The notes: generated by a model not told the origin, from the sequence alone. A stretch of DNA of 64,000 nt from Isochrysis galbana (GCA_018136815.1 CM030931.1:3455611-3519610); one strand, 5' to 3'; counted from the first letter of the stretch, positions 43,178 to 54,186 are shown. Numbers and translations are program-made.

Positions 43178-44852
43178 TCACGTAGCATACTTTCTACACC
43201 CCCACTTCCCCACCACCACCAGGCAACTAACTTTATAGTTGGTTGCCATGGAGCGCGGCGCCGCTCCCCACCTCTCCTTCGGGCCCCCCGCCGCGGGCGC
43301 CCCCCCAGCACCCATGGAGCTGTCGCTGGCGAAGCGACCGCGTCCGCCCGCAGAGGCCAAGCAGGTGAGCGCGACCCCGGTCGCGCCGCACGGCCCGTGG
43401 CCCCGGCCACACCAAGGAAGGCAGCCATGCTGGCCCACCCCATGGTGGGCCACAGGCTGTGACAAGCACCACACCAGCACCAGACCAAGAGAGACAACCA
43501 CCCACCAGGCATGCCTTATGGTAGAGGCCTCTCTCACCCTGGTGACGGCCGCGCTGCCTCGGCGGCGCGGCCCGAGACCGGGTGGCCCTTATGGGCACAA
43601 ACTCAACACCACCAGCAAAGCGCACATGGACACTGCCCCACCAACAGCTCAGCACAAAACCCCACAAATGAGAGACTGCTTGGATGCGCCTTGGGGCGCA
43701 CACTACGCCGCCATACCCACCACGCACACAGACGCACTCACCGCCTCACCACCCCCGACCGCCCCTGCCATTCAGGAGCCGCCCTCGGATGAGGAGCAAG
43801 GCACCATGGACTCAGAGGCAAACTTCGAACTGTCCTTCCACCAAGAGGGCGACTACACTTTCCTAGACGCCACGGTCTACGCCGCAATTGTAGAGCTCCT
43901 ATTGGAGCTCGAAGGAGTCGACCCGGAGCCGGACTTTTGGGCCCGCTCCATTCGCGGACCATGGCACATCGCTGTCAATGAAGACTGCGCGCAACAATTC
44001 AGGGAACGCTATGGCGACATCACCACGCTCCGCATCAACCAAACCGACATCTCGGTCCGCGTCCAAGTGGACTCCATTGACGAAAAGATCAATAAGAAAG
44101 GCTCTACGTCACGCAAAGCGCTATACAACGCCCTCCAAGACGTTGCGGCGCACTTGGTCATCGAGGCCGAAGGCCTGGCACAAGCAGCCCAAATCAACCT
44201 GAGCGCAATCATCCTGGCAATCGAAAAAGTAGGGCTCACCTTCTTGAAGGGCAACCGAGAACGCATGAAGCTCGAAGGCGAAGCAGGCACGTTCGTGTCC
44301 AAGGCAGCCTATTCGACCCGTTGGCCTTGACTGGGAGAAAGCCTTCGATAGAGTAAGCTGGGAGTTTTATCATTTAGCTCTCAAACTTCTCAACTTCGGT
44401 CCAAACTTCCGAACATTGGCAAAGGCTCTCACGAGTGAGGAAGCCCGGCCAATACGCACGATTAAGACCAACGGTGGGAGAAGCTACCCATTTACCGTGG
44501 GCAGCGGCATGCCGCAGGGATGCCCGCTGTCACCGCTCACGTTTCTACTGACCACGGAAGCACTCACTAGAGCCATCAACGGCGACGAAGACATCAACGG
44601 CGTGAACCTCAATGGCTATAGCCTGAAGATAAGCCAATTTGCCGACGACACGGCGCTGATAACACGCGACTATAAGAGTCTACAGAAATCACTGCAATGG
44701 GTGGAACTGCACGAGAAAGCGACGGGCGGCAAAACTAACGCTGACAAATTCCAAGGACTAAGAATGGGCTCCCAGAGACTTCGTAAGCCTCCGTGGGACA
44801 TGCGAAAATACAACTGGATAGAAAACGATGAATATCTGACTATCTTGGGCGT
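43178..44852 (+). mobile_element. LINE copy with ORF1 joined to reverse transcriptase by deletion
   Basis: A 40-nt inverted scrap of an element 3' end (43178-43217) directly precedes the 5' leader AACTAACTTTATAG of a plus-strand LINE. ORF1 (43248-44330) runs into RT sequence whose frame is open across the ORF1 stop. Endonuclease and the N-terminal RT motifs are missing, so an internal deletion near 44310 is inferred. RT similarity stops around 44852. Confidence 0.8.
43248..44330 (+). CDS. LINE ORF1-like protein
   Basis: It starts MERGAAPHLSFGPPAAGAPP, as in the minus-strand copy at 3580. The N-terminal half is Pro/Ala-rich. The C-terminal half is folded-looking and acidic-amphipathic (ANFELSFHQEGDYTFLD, HIAVNEDCAQQFRERYGD, INQTDISVRVQVDSIDEK). 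It is conserved-looking but not recognised. It ends at TGA 44328-44330, overlapping the RT frame by two bases. Confidence 0.6.
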   Translation: MERGAAPHLSFGPPAAGAPPAPMELSLAKRPRPPAEAKQVSATPVAPHGPWPRPHQGRQPCWPTPWWATGCDKHHTSTRPRETTTHQACLMVEASLTLVTAALPRRRGPRPGGPYGHKLNTTSKAHMDTAPPTAQHKTPQMRDCLDAPWGAHYAAIPTTHTDALTASPPPTAPAIQEPPSDEEQGTMDSEANFELSFHQEGDYTFLDATVYAAIVELLLELEGVDPEPDFWARSIRGPWHIAVNEDCAQQFRERYGDITTLRINQTDISVRVQVDSIDEKINKKGSTSRKALYNALQDVAAHLVIEAEGLAQAAQINLSAIILAIEKVGLTFLKGNRERMKLEGEAGTFVSKAAYSTRWP

Positions 44853-45006
44853 CCTTCAGATGGGCAGGAATACAACACCCCCCGACTTAAATCGAGACGT
44901 CTCCCGATGTCGAGCCAAGAGAGTTCATTTAACCATACGAGACGAGAGACCTAGAAGAGGAGGATTAACCCATGGATCCAAAGCGAGCACAAAATCGGCA
45001 GCTTAG
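44329..45006 (+). pseudogene. LINE reverse transcriptase fragment
   Basis: The frame opens with DWEKAFDRVSWEFY (RT motif A). It continues with GMPQGCPLSPLTFLLTTEAL (motif B), the catalytic QFADDTALI box (motif C) and KTNADKFQGL (motif D), typical of non-LTR retrotransposons. The fingers region is missing upstream and the thumb is lost after about 44852. After that point the frame is not RT-like and stops at 45006. The frame is also open a little upstream of 44329. Confidence 0.9.
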
Positions 45007-45134
45007 CGCGGCGGCCCCCGATTTCGTACGTCACGTCCTACCACGTTCTCCCTTTTACAGGAGTTTTGCTCGGGCAGTTGCGCTGGGTCAGGCGCTGACG
45101 CGACGCTAATCATCCACTTCCGGTCGACTTAGCG

Positions 45135-46007
45135 CTACGATTGTGAACGAGAACGAGTACGACTCGAAGGCAGATCAGGAGGAGTACGACTTGTCTCTTG
45201 AATTCGACGTGGAATAACTTGATTGGATTGGGAACTTGAGCTTGGACTTGAAGAGGAGTCTACAGCGGAGTGAGCTTGGGGTTGAACCGGACGGCGGTCG
45301 AAAGTGGTGTCGTACGACTCAACTAGATCAGCACAACGCCGAAGCAACTCAATTCGAGACTCCCAAGTAGCTTCAGAACGAGGATAGCCGCGCCATTTGA
45401 CGAGATACTTGAATGAAACTCCATCGCCCTTGCGATCGAGTAACTCTTCGACCAAGTACTCATCTTCAGCGAGCGGAGACGAATCGGTGACGGTGAAGTA
45501 CGGACGAAGATTGGAAATGTGAACTTCATCCTTGACTTGACGATTTTCGAGCTGCAGCGAGTCACCTACGCCTGTCGACCAGGCGCCGACATCATCCAAG
45601 TATGGCATACAAATCTCCCATGCCAGCCCACCGAGAACGGCGTCCATGAGGCGGCACATATACGAGGGACCGGATTGAACACCAAAAGGCAAGTAATTGA
45701 ACTCGTACTTGCCGCGATGAGTAGTGAACGCGGTGATATGTTTATCGGACTCTTTGATCGGTATACCCCAGAAACCAGATGCCAGGTCCAGGGTGCAAAG
45801 GAATAGAGAATCAAGGTTGCCTTGGCCGGACGACAATCGGTCGATGGCTTCTACCGTGAGGGGAAGAGGGCTGTCCTCTAGACGAAGCTTGGAGTTGACG
45901 TCGCGATAATCTACGCAGAAACGTACGGAGCCATCCTTCTTAGTGACTAGCACGACTCGAGAGGCCCACGACGAATTTGATTTCCTAATGATGCCCGCGG
46001 ACTCCAT
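45135..46007 (-). pseudogene. Chromovirus RT-chromodomain fusion created by deletion
   Basis: The 290-codon frame begins MESAGIIRKSNSSWASRVVL, then VTKKDGSVRFCVDYRDVNSK, TLDLASGFWGIPI (RT motif A region), YLPFGVQSGP and the catalytic MPYLDDV box. About 15 residues later it switches to the post-integrase segment EVHISNLRPYF, then a chromodomain (DEYLVEELLDRKG, FKYLVKWRGYPRSEATWE). The aromatic residues of the chromodomain cage appear present (Y, W, W). The tail is Ser/Arg-rich. RNase H and integrase should lie between and are gone, so it cannot transpose alone. The frame is also open upstream of the first Met. Confidence 0.9.
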
Positions 46008-46870
46008 CTTGCAAACTTCGTCCTCTATGATCTTCTCACCCTCTCGTCCAACTCTAGACGCAGGTTGGCTGGAGAGGCGGCAGCCCTATGGTGAGGTACA
46101 ACCCGGTGGCTTTCTGGTGTCCAGTGCCGTGCTCCCAGGGTTGGACGAATTGGGTCGGGGTCAACCCCCCGACTAAACGGCGAGCTTCCGCATGCATCCG
46201 AGGGTTCTCAACCGCTACAAACGGAGCAGTGGCGGAGGCCATTGACTTGAAGACGCGGGCGGCCGACTCAAGAGCGGCACGACGTCCGGGTTCTTGGGGG
46301 TCTTAGTCGTCGAGACGCGGCGCCGTCATGGTGGCATCGGAGGGGCGGCAGCGCGTGAGCGCAGCGCGAAGGGCCGGGTGACCCGCGTAACGAGAAATTT
46401 GCCAGAAGCGGGCTCGCGCTCGAGACCAGCTACCTGGATCCCATTCCGAGAGGCCCGAATCGGCCGGAAGCCCAAGGCCCGTTCGGGAGGGGCTCACATT
46501 GGCGACGAGAAGACGTGCTTTTGCCGAGGGGACGGTCAAGAAGTGCGTCCGGTAGCGGAGACGATGCGGAGTAATTCGTAGGTGGAGGAGGAGCCCGACG
46601 ATTGTCAGCGCCAGTCGTCTTGCGGTTCGAGTTGTTGTTTTGCGATTTTAATGCCTCGGCCACCGCCGCTTGGACGGCGGCGACCATCGAAGCCGTAGTG
46701 TCCACGGGGTTAGAGGCAGCCTTAGCAACCTTGGCGACCCCCACGGAACATCCTGGGACCGGAGAATGTTTGGGACGAATCTTCCTGCCGTCGGCCGAGG
46801 AGAGGCGGACGGAGAGAGAGAGAGAGAGAGTCTCGCAGAGCGACTGCAGAACGAGAAGTCGAAGTCATGC
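45135..46870 (-). mobile_element. Internally deleted chromovirus (Ty3/gypsy) remnant
   Basis: On the minus strand, from right to left, there are gag-like scraps (46870-46054), Ty3/gypsy RT, and directly a chromodomain. Protease, RNase H and integrase are absent. LTR-like sequence lies at 46875-47099. The deletion keeps the reading frame between RT and chromodomain. Confidence 0.85.
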
Positions 46871-46874
46871 CGGT

Positions 46875-47099
46875 TTATTACCTTAAACGAGCCAACAATT
46901 ATAGTAACAGCAAAAACAAAATTCGAATCGCAAATTTCGAGACCAAAATCTGCAAACCTGGACTTGAGACCATGGGGAATCCGAATCTGTGTGTCTTGTG
47001 CGTCTGTGGCAACACGGGGAACTGTTCAATTGTAATTGTGAGCGCGTACCTTACACGAATATTCATGCCTACAGCCTTCAGTTGGGCAGGAATACAACA
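46875..47099 (-). mobile_element. Chromovirus LTR-like sequence
   Basis: It aligns with 28262-28412 plus 29199-29275. At its right end the minus strand begins TGTTGTATTCCTGCC; a TG start is usual for LTRs. The matching 3' LTR was not identified. Confidence 0.5.
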
Positions 47100-47400
47100 G
47101 GCCAGCCCATCCCTCTGACCAGCCCCTCCTCCCCCTGGGCCCCCCTGATCAGGACCCCCCAGCCAGCTCCAGTCGACTGGCAGGGGCTCGAGAGCCAGCG
47201 ATGGAGAGGCAGGAGGGGCCAGGGTCATGCCCCAGCCTCACCTGCCCCCTGAGCTGCGCTCCCAGGCCCCTGCTGGCCTCCTGGGGACCTGAAGAGGGGC
47301 CGCAGGCGCGCGCCATGGGCCCCCGCCGCAAGGAAGAGAGGAGGAAAAGGGAAGAGGGAGGGGAGGGGGGAGTGGCAGCTCTCCCCTCCGGCGTTTACGT
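47100..47400 (+). mobile_element. LINE-type fragment (MACQE family), opposite orientation
   Basis: The segment with GGGGCCGCAGGCGCGCGCCA and CAGCCTCACCTGCCCC is the reverse complement-like counterpart of sequence at 11090-11200 and 28760-28900. Both ends are truncated. Confidence 0.55.
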
Positions 47401-48849
47401 GTCTTCTCGCCCCGTTTGGGTAAGAGAAGACGGGGGCGCCAGAACCAGGAGGGAAGGGCCGCGGCTCGCCGCGGCCACTCGCTCTTGCGAGGAGAGATTA
47501 GCGTTTCTGGGCTCCTATTCATGAGTGCCCCCCCCCCCCCCCTGCGTTGCTTTTACCCGAAAGGGGTTTTCCCCCAGCGTGGACTCGAGGAGAGGACGTG
47601 CTGGGGTGCGCGGGGTCGGTGCATGCACTGGGGGGAGGACGAATATCGGGGGGAGGGGGCGGGGCCCCCTCCCCCCGGTAGCACTCGGACACCTGGCTCG
47701 TCAGGCATGGCGGGATTCCGGGACGGGAAAGTTGTGTCCAATTAGCTAGTGGGGTTGGCTAGGATATAACATAAATTATTTTATTTATTTATCCCTCCCC
47801 CCCCGCGCGTGACGTTTTCCCTCTGTGTCTTGACTACGCTCTGCGCCACCGCTCGAGCGCCCTCCGTGCCCCCTCGTCCGTCCTCCGTCCCTGTTCTCGT
47901 GCTGCTGCGCCCCGTGATGGCTGAGAGCGCGCCCATGTCTTCGGCCCCGTCCCCGCACGCTTCCTCGACTCCCCATTGTCCCCCTTCCATGCTCCAATCG
48001 GGCCATACACTGTCTCATGTTACAGCTCATCCTCCACTCACACCCTGTCGTACCACAGCCACAGCTCCACATGATCCACAACACAGTCAGTATGTATCAT
48101 CGCAATTAATTGTAAAGTTAGTTTGCTCTCATTAGAGAAAACGACTTGTCCGGCTAGCGCATAAGCATAAGCACAGGTGAGCGATGCCAACGCGAGCTGT
48201 GGGTATGGACGATCGCGTTGCGACTAGCTACTCCACCACCTAGCGACGAGTGGGCTGCAAACACTAGAGTGCTGCATTTCGAATCACGCACAGGGTGGAA
48301 AATACAACGATTAGGAGAGCATGTCTCCTTCCTCTCTGACGTCTTGATCTCAAAATATCATTAACAATGAACTGAAATTTTCTCTAGGAGTTCTTAAGAA
48401 GTTCTTGGCTCGGTTGCGATGAATACGCAGTCATTCTTGCCTGCATGTTCAGGGCATCGACTTGTATGTGGCGTAACGCATGGGGCGTCATGGAGGGACT
48501 TCTTGGCTTATGGCGATGCAGCGTGAATGCAAATAGTAGTACAAGAAGTTTGAGACAAGAAGAAAGCAATCAGAATGATGAGTGTCCTCAACTATGACCT
48601 CAATGAGTAGTGATTAAGGGGGCCGCATTGGCAGGTGCAAGAAAAGTACAAGATTCGTGCTCGCCCGGCCTGTCGTCGCTCCTCCTCGCACATTGCCAGC
48701 GGGAAGATTGCCATCGGGCGGGGAACCAGTACGTCATGCAGCGAAGATCAGGCTAACGAGGGCCATAACAAACAAGAAGCATCATTGGGCTGTACGCCTA
48801 CCACTTGGCAGTGCATTTGGCTAACTGTCTCTTCAATAGGCAACTGTGT
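47401..48849. other. Intergenic, no gene recognised
   Basis: C- and G-runs occur at 47527-47541 and 47640-47680. A block at about 47960-48080 faintly resembles 63040-63110 (CATGTTACA, CACAGCCACAG). Nothing coding was accepted. Confidence 0.4.
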
Positions 48850-49497
48850 CTACATGTGTTGATGCGCAATCGCCGACATGTACGTGTGCCACAGGACACT
48901 GACGACGGCGGTACAAGCTGGCCGCACGCCTGCTGGCACAATGCCGAAGCAAAGGATGTCATAGAGAGGCCAAATCTTGAGGTCGGTCCGCACGACACCG
49001 CCAATGTCCGAATTCGCCGTTGAGACTGCGCGCTTAACGGACGGAAGGTTGATGCCGCCTGCCAACGTGCGGCGGAGAACCAGGGCCGCGTAGTTCCCTA
49101 CTGTGGAAAGGCAGCCACACGAGAAGCAGGCTTTGAGCAGGATGTTTGCTCCCGCACGGCCAGGGAACAGAACCTCAGCGGTGTTGTACACTGCCGGGAT
49201 GGCGTAGCCACCCCAGATGGAACCGACAGTGAGTGCCTGCCCCATCCGTGGGATCGAGACAGGCAGCTCAAACGTGTGCCGCAGTCGCTCGCCCATCGTC
49301 GAGAAGGCTGGCCTCTGGTTGAGCTGCTCGATCCGCTGAGCGACAACGTCTCCTGCACCAAAGATGGCCGCACCGCCCGCCGCGTTGACGAGGAGCGTGC
49401 TGGGCGTTGCGCGTACGCTGCCGAAGAGACAGAGCACCATCGGCCCAAGCCGCAACCGCGCGACAGAACGCTCCTGACGCCATTGGTCGACCATCAT
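48850..49497 (-). CDS. Mpv17/PMP22 family membrane protein
   Basis: A 215-aa single-exon protein. The family has four transmembrane helices and sits in the inner mitochondrial or peroxisomal membrane, where some members act as channels. Seen here: a hydrophobic N-terminal part ending in GAGDVVAQRIEQ (family motif GDxxAQ), glycine-rich helices (GSIWGGYAIPAVYNT), and the C-terminal signature DLKIWPLYDILCFGIVPAGV followed by RPACTAVVSVLWHTYMS, corresponding to WPxxNxxNFxxVPxxxR ... WNxYLS. Substitutions such as Cys for Phe in the NF position show divergence. The ATG at 49497 is followed by a second Met. Length fits the family (about 180-220 aa). Confidence 0.88.
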   Translation of the reverse strand: MMVDQWRQERSVARLRLGPMVLCLFGSVRATPSTLLVNAAGGAAIFGAGDVVAQRIEQLNQRPAFSTMGERLRHTFELPVSIPRMGQALTVGSIWGGYAIPAVYNTAEVLFPGRAGANILLKACFSCGCLSTVGNYAALVLRRTLAGGINLPSVKRAVSTANSDIGGVVRTDLKIWPLYDILCFGIVPAGVRPACTAVVSVLWHTYMSAIAHQHM

Positions 49498-50487
49498 TCC
49501 AACGATCTCCGCCGGCGGCGCGCGGCCTCTCTCGCTCTCCGTCTCCCTCCGTTCTCTCGCCCGCCGCCGACCGTCGTTTCACCAACTTTCGTGCCGTTTT
49601 CTTCTCACTTTGGAGAATCGCCCTCGACGCGACGCTCGGATCTCGCCGGTTGCGCCCAATCGACGGGGGGCGTGACACTCCCCCCCCCCCCCCCCACCCC
49701 ACCCCCCCACCCCCACCACCGCGGGGAGGGGAGAGAGGGGGAGCGAGATGTGTGGAGGAGGCATGGAACTGTCAGTCGCTGCCTTCTTGGCTTCTTGGCT
49801 TCCTGGCACGACTTGAGAAAGGTTGATATCTACTAAAGAGCTAAAAATCTGTGTTCTTTGTTCGATCTTTGTTCTTTGTTTGGCCGTCGACGCGCCGACG
49901 CTCGACGCCGCCCACGCGCGCACAGTGACAGTGAAAAGCCACCCGCTCGCCTCCACGGACGAAAATTAACTGAGTTACTTGCTCGACGGACGCATCACGG
50001 GGCAGTTAGATAACTGCTATGCCGCCTCACAAGCTCACATGCAAGGGGAGTTAGTGGCAGTTAACCAAGTTATCTGGATAACTGCTCTAGCCAATCCCTA
50101 GCCTTGCTGTGCGTGAGGTCGTATCGTCGCGCCACATGACCTTATTCTGCTATGTATTGTTTCTCCGCCCACATGCAGCCCGTTTGTCAACCTTGGCCCA
50201 GCGCCAAGCAACAAGTAGGGCCGCGACAAGCTCTCAACACATGGCAGACATTTGTGTTGGGCGGACACCACGACCTACACTACGCCTATTACGTTCTATT
50301 GCGTGCGCATGCACGCCTGGTGGCTTCACGGGAGGAGTGCGGCTGATGCGTGCAGTGACATACGAGCCTTTTGAGGCCGTACAAGAACTGCACATAGTCA
50401 TCAAGAGAGCACCCTGTCGGTCTGTCCGTGGAGCGGCGCATCACGCGCAGGCTTCCCTACAATCAAGGGAATGCTGTCACAACCCTG
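49498..50487. other. Intergenic between two minus-strand genes
   Basis: C-run at 49680-49720. AT-richer stretch with ACTGC/GTTA repeats (49970-50090). It contains the Mpv17-like promoter and the UBE2S-like 3' end. No further gene recognised. Confidence 0.45.
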
Positions 50488-51548
50488 TTACAAGCGTTTG
50501 ATCGACTTTTTCTTCTCCTGCCTCCGCTTCTCGGCCTCTTTGGACTCGACGGGCTTTTGCCGCTTCTCCAAGGGACCACCTTCACCCCCTCCACTTGGCC
50601 CCTCCCCGGTTAGCGCCGCAGATGTCCTCGCGTGCACCTCGGTCATCATCTGTGCCTTCTTGAAGTAGGCGTCATACTCCTCCATAAAGAGCTTGCCCGC
50701 CTCCTCGTTCAGCGCAGACTCGGGAAAAGGATTTATCAACAGGCATCGAACAACCTGCAGGACATGCCCAATCCCGTATTCGGCCTTCCAGTCTTTCTTT
50801 AGAGTGTTGACGCAGATCTCTCCAGCCTTGGACACATTCGGGTGGAAAATCTTCGTCAAGAAATAGCCTAAAGACGATGGCGGAAGAAGTTCCTTCAGCG
50901 TGGCGCTCGGCATCTCTGACTGTGAACATCGCAAGGGCATAACAAGGGGGTGACTGCAGGCATTGCAGAAGCTCTGGGGCGGGCGTACCCTTTGGTGGCG
51001 CCGATGGATAGTCACTCGGCAAAACCAGCTTGACCTTGAAGTTACCGCCGTGGAAGGGCGTCGCCTCTGCACGCACACCACAGCAGTTGAATGAGCACCC
51101 ACGATCGGGTCAAGTGGATGCGGGATTCCAATGCAATATGCGTAGCCATCCGCAGAGGACTGCGCAGGCAGAGCGTTGATGGCTGCGGACACATCGTGCG
51201 TGCTCGTCGCTCACGAGGCGCGTAATGCACACCTGGCCCAGAAATGTCTGCACAGATGTCAGTCACGTCCTCCTCGTTCAGCAGCACCTTGATCCCTGGC
51301 GGAGGCTCGCTAGAGAGCTTGCGCAGCTCCTTGGCGACGGCCATCACAACGCTTGGCGCAATGTTCTCATTCGACTGCCGGCGCGTGGGGGGGAAGGGGC
51401 GGTGGTAGTAAGGTGTGGTCGTGAGTGCGGCGTGAAAGAGCGCCGCGCGTCAGCGAGCACTCCGCAGGTGCGCCCACACAGGGGCACGCGACGAGGGCGG
51501 CAGGCGGCTCGGGCTCAGCGCAGGGGTCCCCCCCTCACGCACCTGCAT
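50488..51548 (-). CDS. UBE2S: UBE2S-like ubiquitin-conjugating enzyme E2
   Basis: UBE2S elongates K11-linked ubiquitin chains on substrates of the anaphase-promoting complex. Four coding exons on the minus strand (51548-51543, 51374-51233, 51066-50989, 50867-50488) give 201 aa. All introns are GT-AG (168, 166, 121 nt). The first coding exon is only ATG CAG. Landmarks: [20 protein letters not shown], DPxxGIKV-like [34 protein letters not shown], catalytic Cys94 in [12 protein letters not shown], and [15 protein letters not shown]. The C-terminus is a Lys/Glu-rich tail ending KKKSIKRL, like the KKRALRRL tail by which human UBE2S docks on APC2. Human catalytic Cys is 95, so alignment is nearly colinear. 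Confidence 0.93.
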
Positions 51549-51880
51549 GGCGGCGGCGGGGGCGGCGTCCGTTGTGTTTTTTCTTTTGAACGTGGCGGCC
51601 GGCCGCGGCCGCAGAAGAGAATGGAAGAGGGGTGGGGGGCGGGGGGGGGGTAGTTTTCTTTTTCCGTGTGGTGGAATCGTCCCTTTTTGTTGTTGTTGCG
51701 CTCCCTTCCCGAGGACGCGGACGCGCGGCGCGGCGCGCGGAGAGGGGGAGAGGATGGGAATGAGCTTTAAATAGGAATAGCAAATGATTGTTGGAAGGCG
51801 AGGAATAGGTTGTGTTGTTGTTGTGTTCCAAGGGAAAGTAGTGAGATTAGAGAAGAGGACGAGCCAGAGATTTGATTCAG

Positions 51881-51917
<37 letters not shown>

Positions 51918-52492
51918 CCCCGCAATCCGTAATCCCATCAGCAGAGGAAAAGTATCTAGTACTGCGATGTGCTAAAGAAACGCGAGAGAGACTACGCGTG
52001 CGTCAAGGGACGGACGGGGAGGGAAGAGGGGGGGGGGGGGGGGCGCGGGAAGAAGCAGCAGCGGAGAGAGAGGGGGGGGAGCCCTCCCACAGTCGATTGC
52101 CGCCACCGGAGACGTGGGAACACGTGAGGATTCATGGAATAAAATGGCGTGCCTGGCTGGCGGCGGCGAGATGAAATGGGCGGGAGTGAAGAGAGAGAGG
52201 CCGGAGAGAGAGGGAGAGAGAGAGGAGTCCACCGGTGGGGAGGGGACTGCAGAGGACGGGAGAGGTCGGGGGGGGGGTGGAGACTGAATTTAAGAGGAAT
52301 AAGGGAGGGGATGAGAGAAAAGACAGAACGTAGGTGAGAGTGGGGCAGCGAAGCAAGATGTGGAGAAGGGTACGAGAGAAGAGATATAGAGAAGGAGAGA
52401 AGGAAAGAAGGGGGGTCGTCCCCTCGCTCGAGAGAGAGGAGAGAAGACCTGCCGGAAGAGAGGAGAGGGGAGAGAGAGGGGAGCGAGGGAGG
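51549..52492. other. CT/GA- and G-rich intergenic region
   Basis: A (CT)n tract (51885-51914), a G-run (52029-52044) and GA-rich sequence (52180-52490) occupy most of it. It separates the divergently transcribed UBE2S-like gene and the ORF at 52493, and probably holds both promoters. Confidence 0.55.
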
Positions 52493-53177
52493 ATGGAGGC
52501 CGACGGGATGATGCAGTGTGAGCCGGCCACGCGGGGACAGGCCGAGCTGGAGGACGATCATTTCAACGAGGAGCAGCATGAGTGAGTGTATGCCAGCGTC
52601 AACACCGCGCTCCCTCTCCCGCCCTCACACAACTCCTCATGCTGAGCGACCTCCCCCTCCCCCACCCCCAAACCTCCTCCTCCTTCTCTCCCCCAAACCC
52701 CCACCCCCTCCCCTCCCCCTCAAAACCCCCCTTGCCCCCGGATTCCACACCTCTTCCCCTGGACGGAACGGAAAGACACTCTTGTTCTCTCCCCCCATCC
52801 CTTTCCCCCCCCTCCCTCCCCCCCCTCCCCCGACTCTTTCTACCCCCCTCTCCTTCCTCTTCCAACCCGCCCCTCCCCTCGACAGGTACATTCGCCAGCG
52901 GCTTGAGGATGAATACTATACGATGCTCGCCACAATCGTCAGCCCGAACAGCTATCCGACTCGCCCCCCCACCGTGCGCGTTCCCATGCGTCAGCCGAAC
53001 CTCGCGCCAAAACGCAGCTCAGCTAACTTCTCGCCAGACCACAGCTCATCGGCAAAACGGATGCGCCCAGCAATCAACCGGCTCCAGCCAGTCGAGCCCC
53101 TCTACACAAACGTGCCCAGCTTCCCGCCCGCGTTCCCAGCCCCCTTTGTTGAACATGTCGTTTCTATGGAATCGTGA
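52493..53177 (+). CDS. Hypothetical 126-aa two-exon protein
   Basis: Exon 1 (52493-52581) and exon 2 (52886-53177) are joined over a 304-nt pyrimidine-rich intron (GA/GTGAGT ... CCTCGACAG, phase 2). The N-terminal half is an acidic helix (AELEDDHFNEEQHEYIRQRL, then EDEYYTMLATIVSP). The C-terminal half is basic and Pro/Ser-rich (MRQPNLAPKRSSANF, SAKRMRPAINR) and may hold a nuclear localisation signal. No family is recognised. The perfect donor and acceptor and the sharp change from low-complexity intron to ordinary codons support it. Confidence 0.6.
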
Positions 53178-54098
53178 ATATCGATGGTCCGCTCTTGGTG
53201 GCTGGTCACCTGCTTCGACTGCACTGGGCGCACTGTGGAAGTGGGGCCACTTGCAGAATGCTGGTGACGAGCAATGTGTGCCTGTACTCTCGGGCCGCTA
53301 CCCGAATCGGACATCCAGTAATTTTTTACCTTGCATGTGCACATGGGAATGGATTTCGCGTGTGTATCGGCTGTCATGCTGGCGGTCTCATCAATAGAGG
53401 TCCTTGGTTGCCTTGCCAGCCCACGCCACAAGGACAAGTCATCGCTTCGATGGTTGCGTCTGCTCCCCATCGTGGTGACTGTCTCCCTCATACCCTCTTG
53501 CATGTCTTCCTCGCTTACCTTCGTCTGCCCACGTTAATGACGTTCACGCTCGTAGCCGTGTCGTGGCGGGCACAAAATATACGTCTTCAGTGTTCGTGAA
53601 GCATCACCGTGTGGTTTGATGCGTGTCTTGTGATGCGATGCTTGCCCATGTGCAAGGAATATGTGTAGTGTTAATTCGAGAAGTTGTCCCGGTGTTTGTA
53701 GGTTTGTGGGAGGCTGCTGTGTGCGGGTTGATATTGGGAGTCGTGTTGTCATCGTGTCGAGTTCGTGACCGCCGTGCATTTGGATGGGCTCCTCGCCCTA
53801 CCCACTTGTTGGTGCGTGTCACGTGCCATTGTAGTGCGCAATGTGTCTGTGTCCTATGGCTTCTTGTTGTGTAGTTTGTGCGTAGGTGCTGCCGTGCGCA
53901 GACCTTTGAATACTAGGAGTACGTGCGTAGCAGTGTCGAGTCGAGCGTAGCCGGAGGGCTCTGGCTCTGAGCCACTCCGTCGCGAGCGGCACCGGCGGCT
54001 AAAGGTGCGGGCCATCAAAAGTCCCGGTGCACCACCCAAATTAGGGAGAAATTATACCCCAATATACATACATATTATTAATTACTAGGATTAGGGTA
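53178..54098. other. 3' flank and intergenic, no gene recognised
   Basis: GT-rich sequence with no domain-bearing frames. It probably includes the 3' untranslated region of the 126-aa gene. Confidence 0.45.
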
Positions 54099-54186
54099 GG
54101 GCGGTCAAACAGGGCTTTTTAAGTACTAATATTGGGGGGGGTCGACATTTTTGACCGTGAGCGGAAAGCCCCGGCGAAAGCGGCTC
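54099..54186. repeat. Dispersed repeat, inverse copy of 40391-40476
   Basis: It runs from GGGCGGTCAAACAGGGC to GCGAAAGCGGCTC and is the near-identical reverse complement of the 40.4-kb copy, differing mainly in the G/C-run length. Confidence 0.8.

Noticed and set aside
51972-52865. Several 80-195-codon Ser/Pro or Arg/Glu/Gly frames
   Set aside because: Composition-driven frames in GA- and C-rich DNA. Only the spliced 126-aa frame shows ordinary codon use and splice sites.
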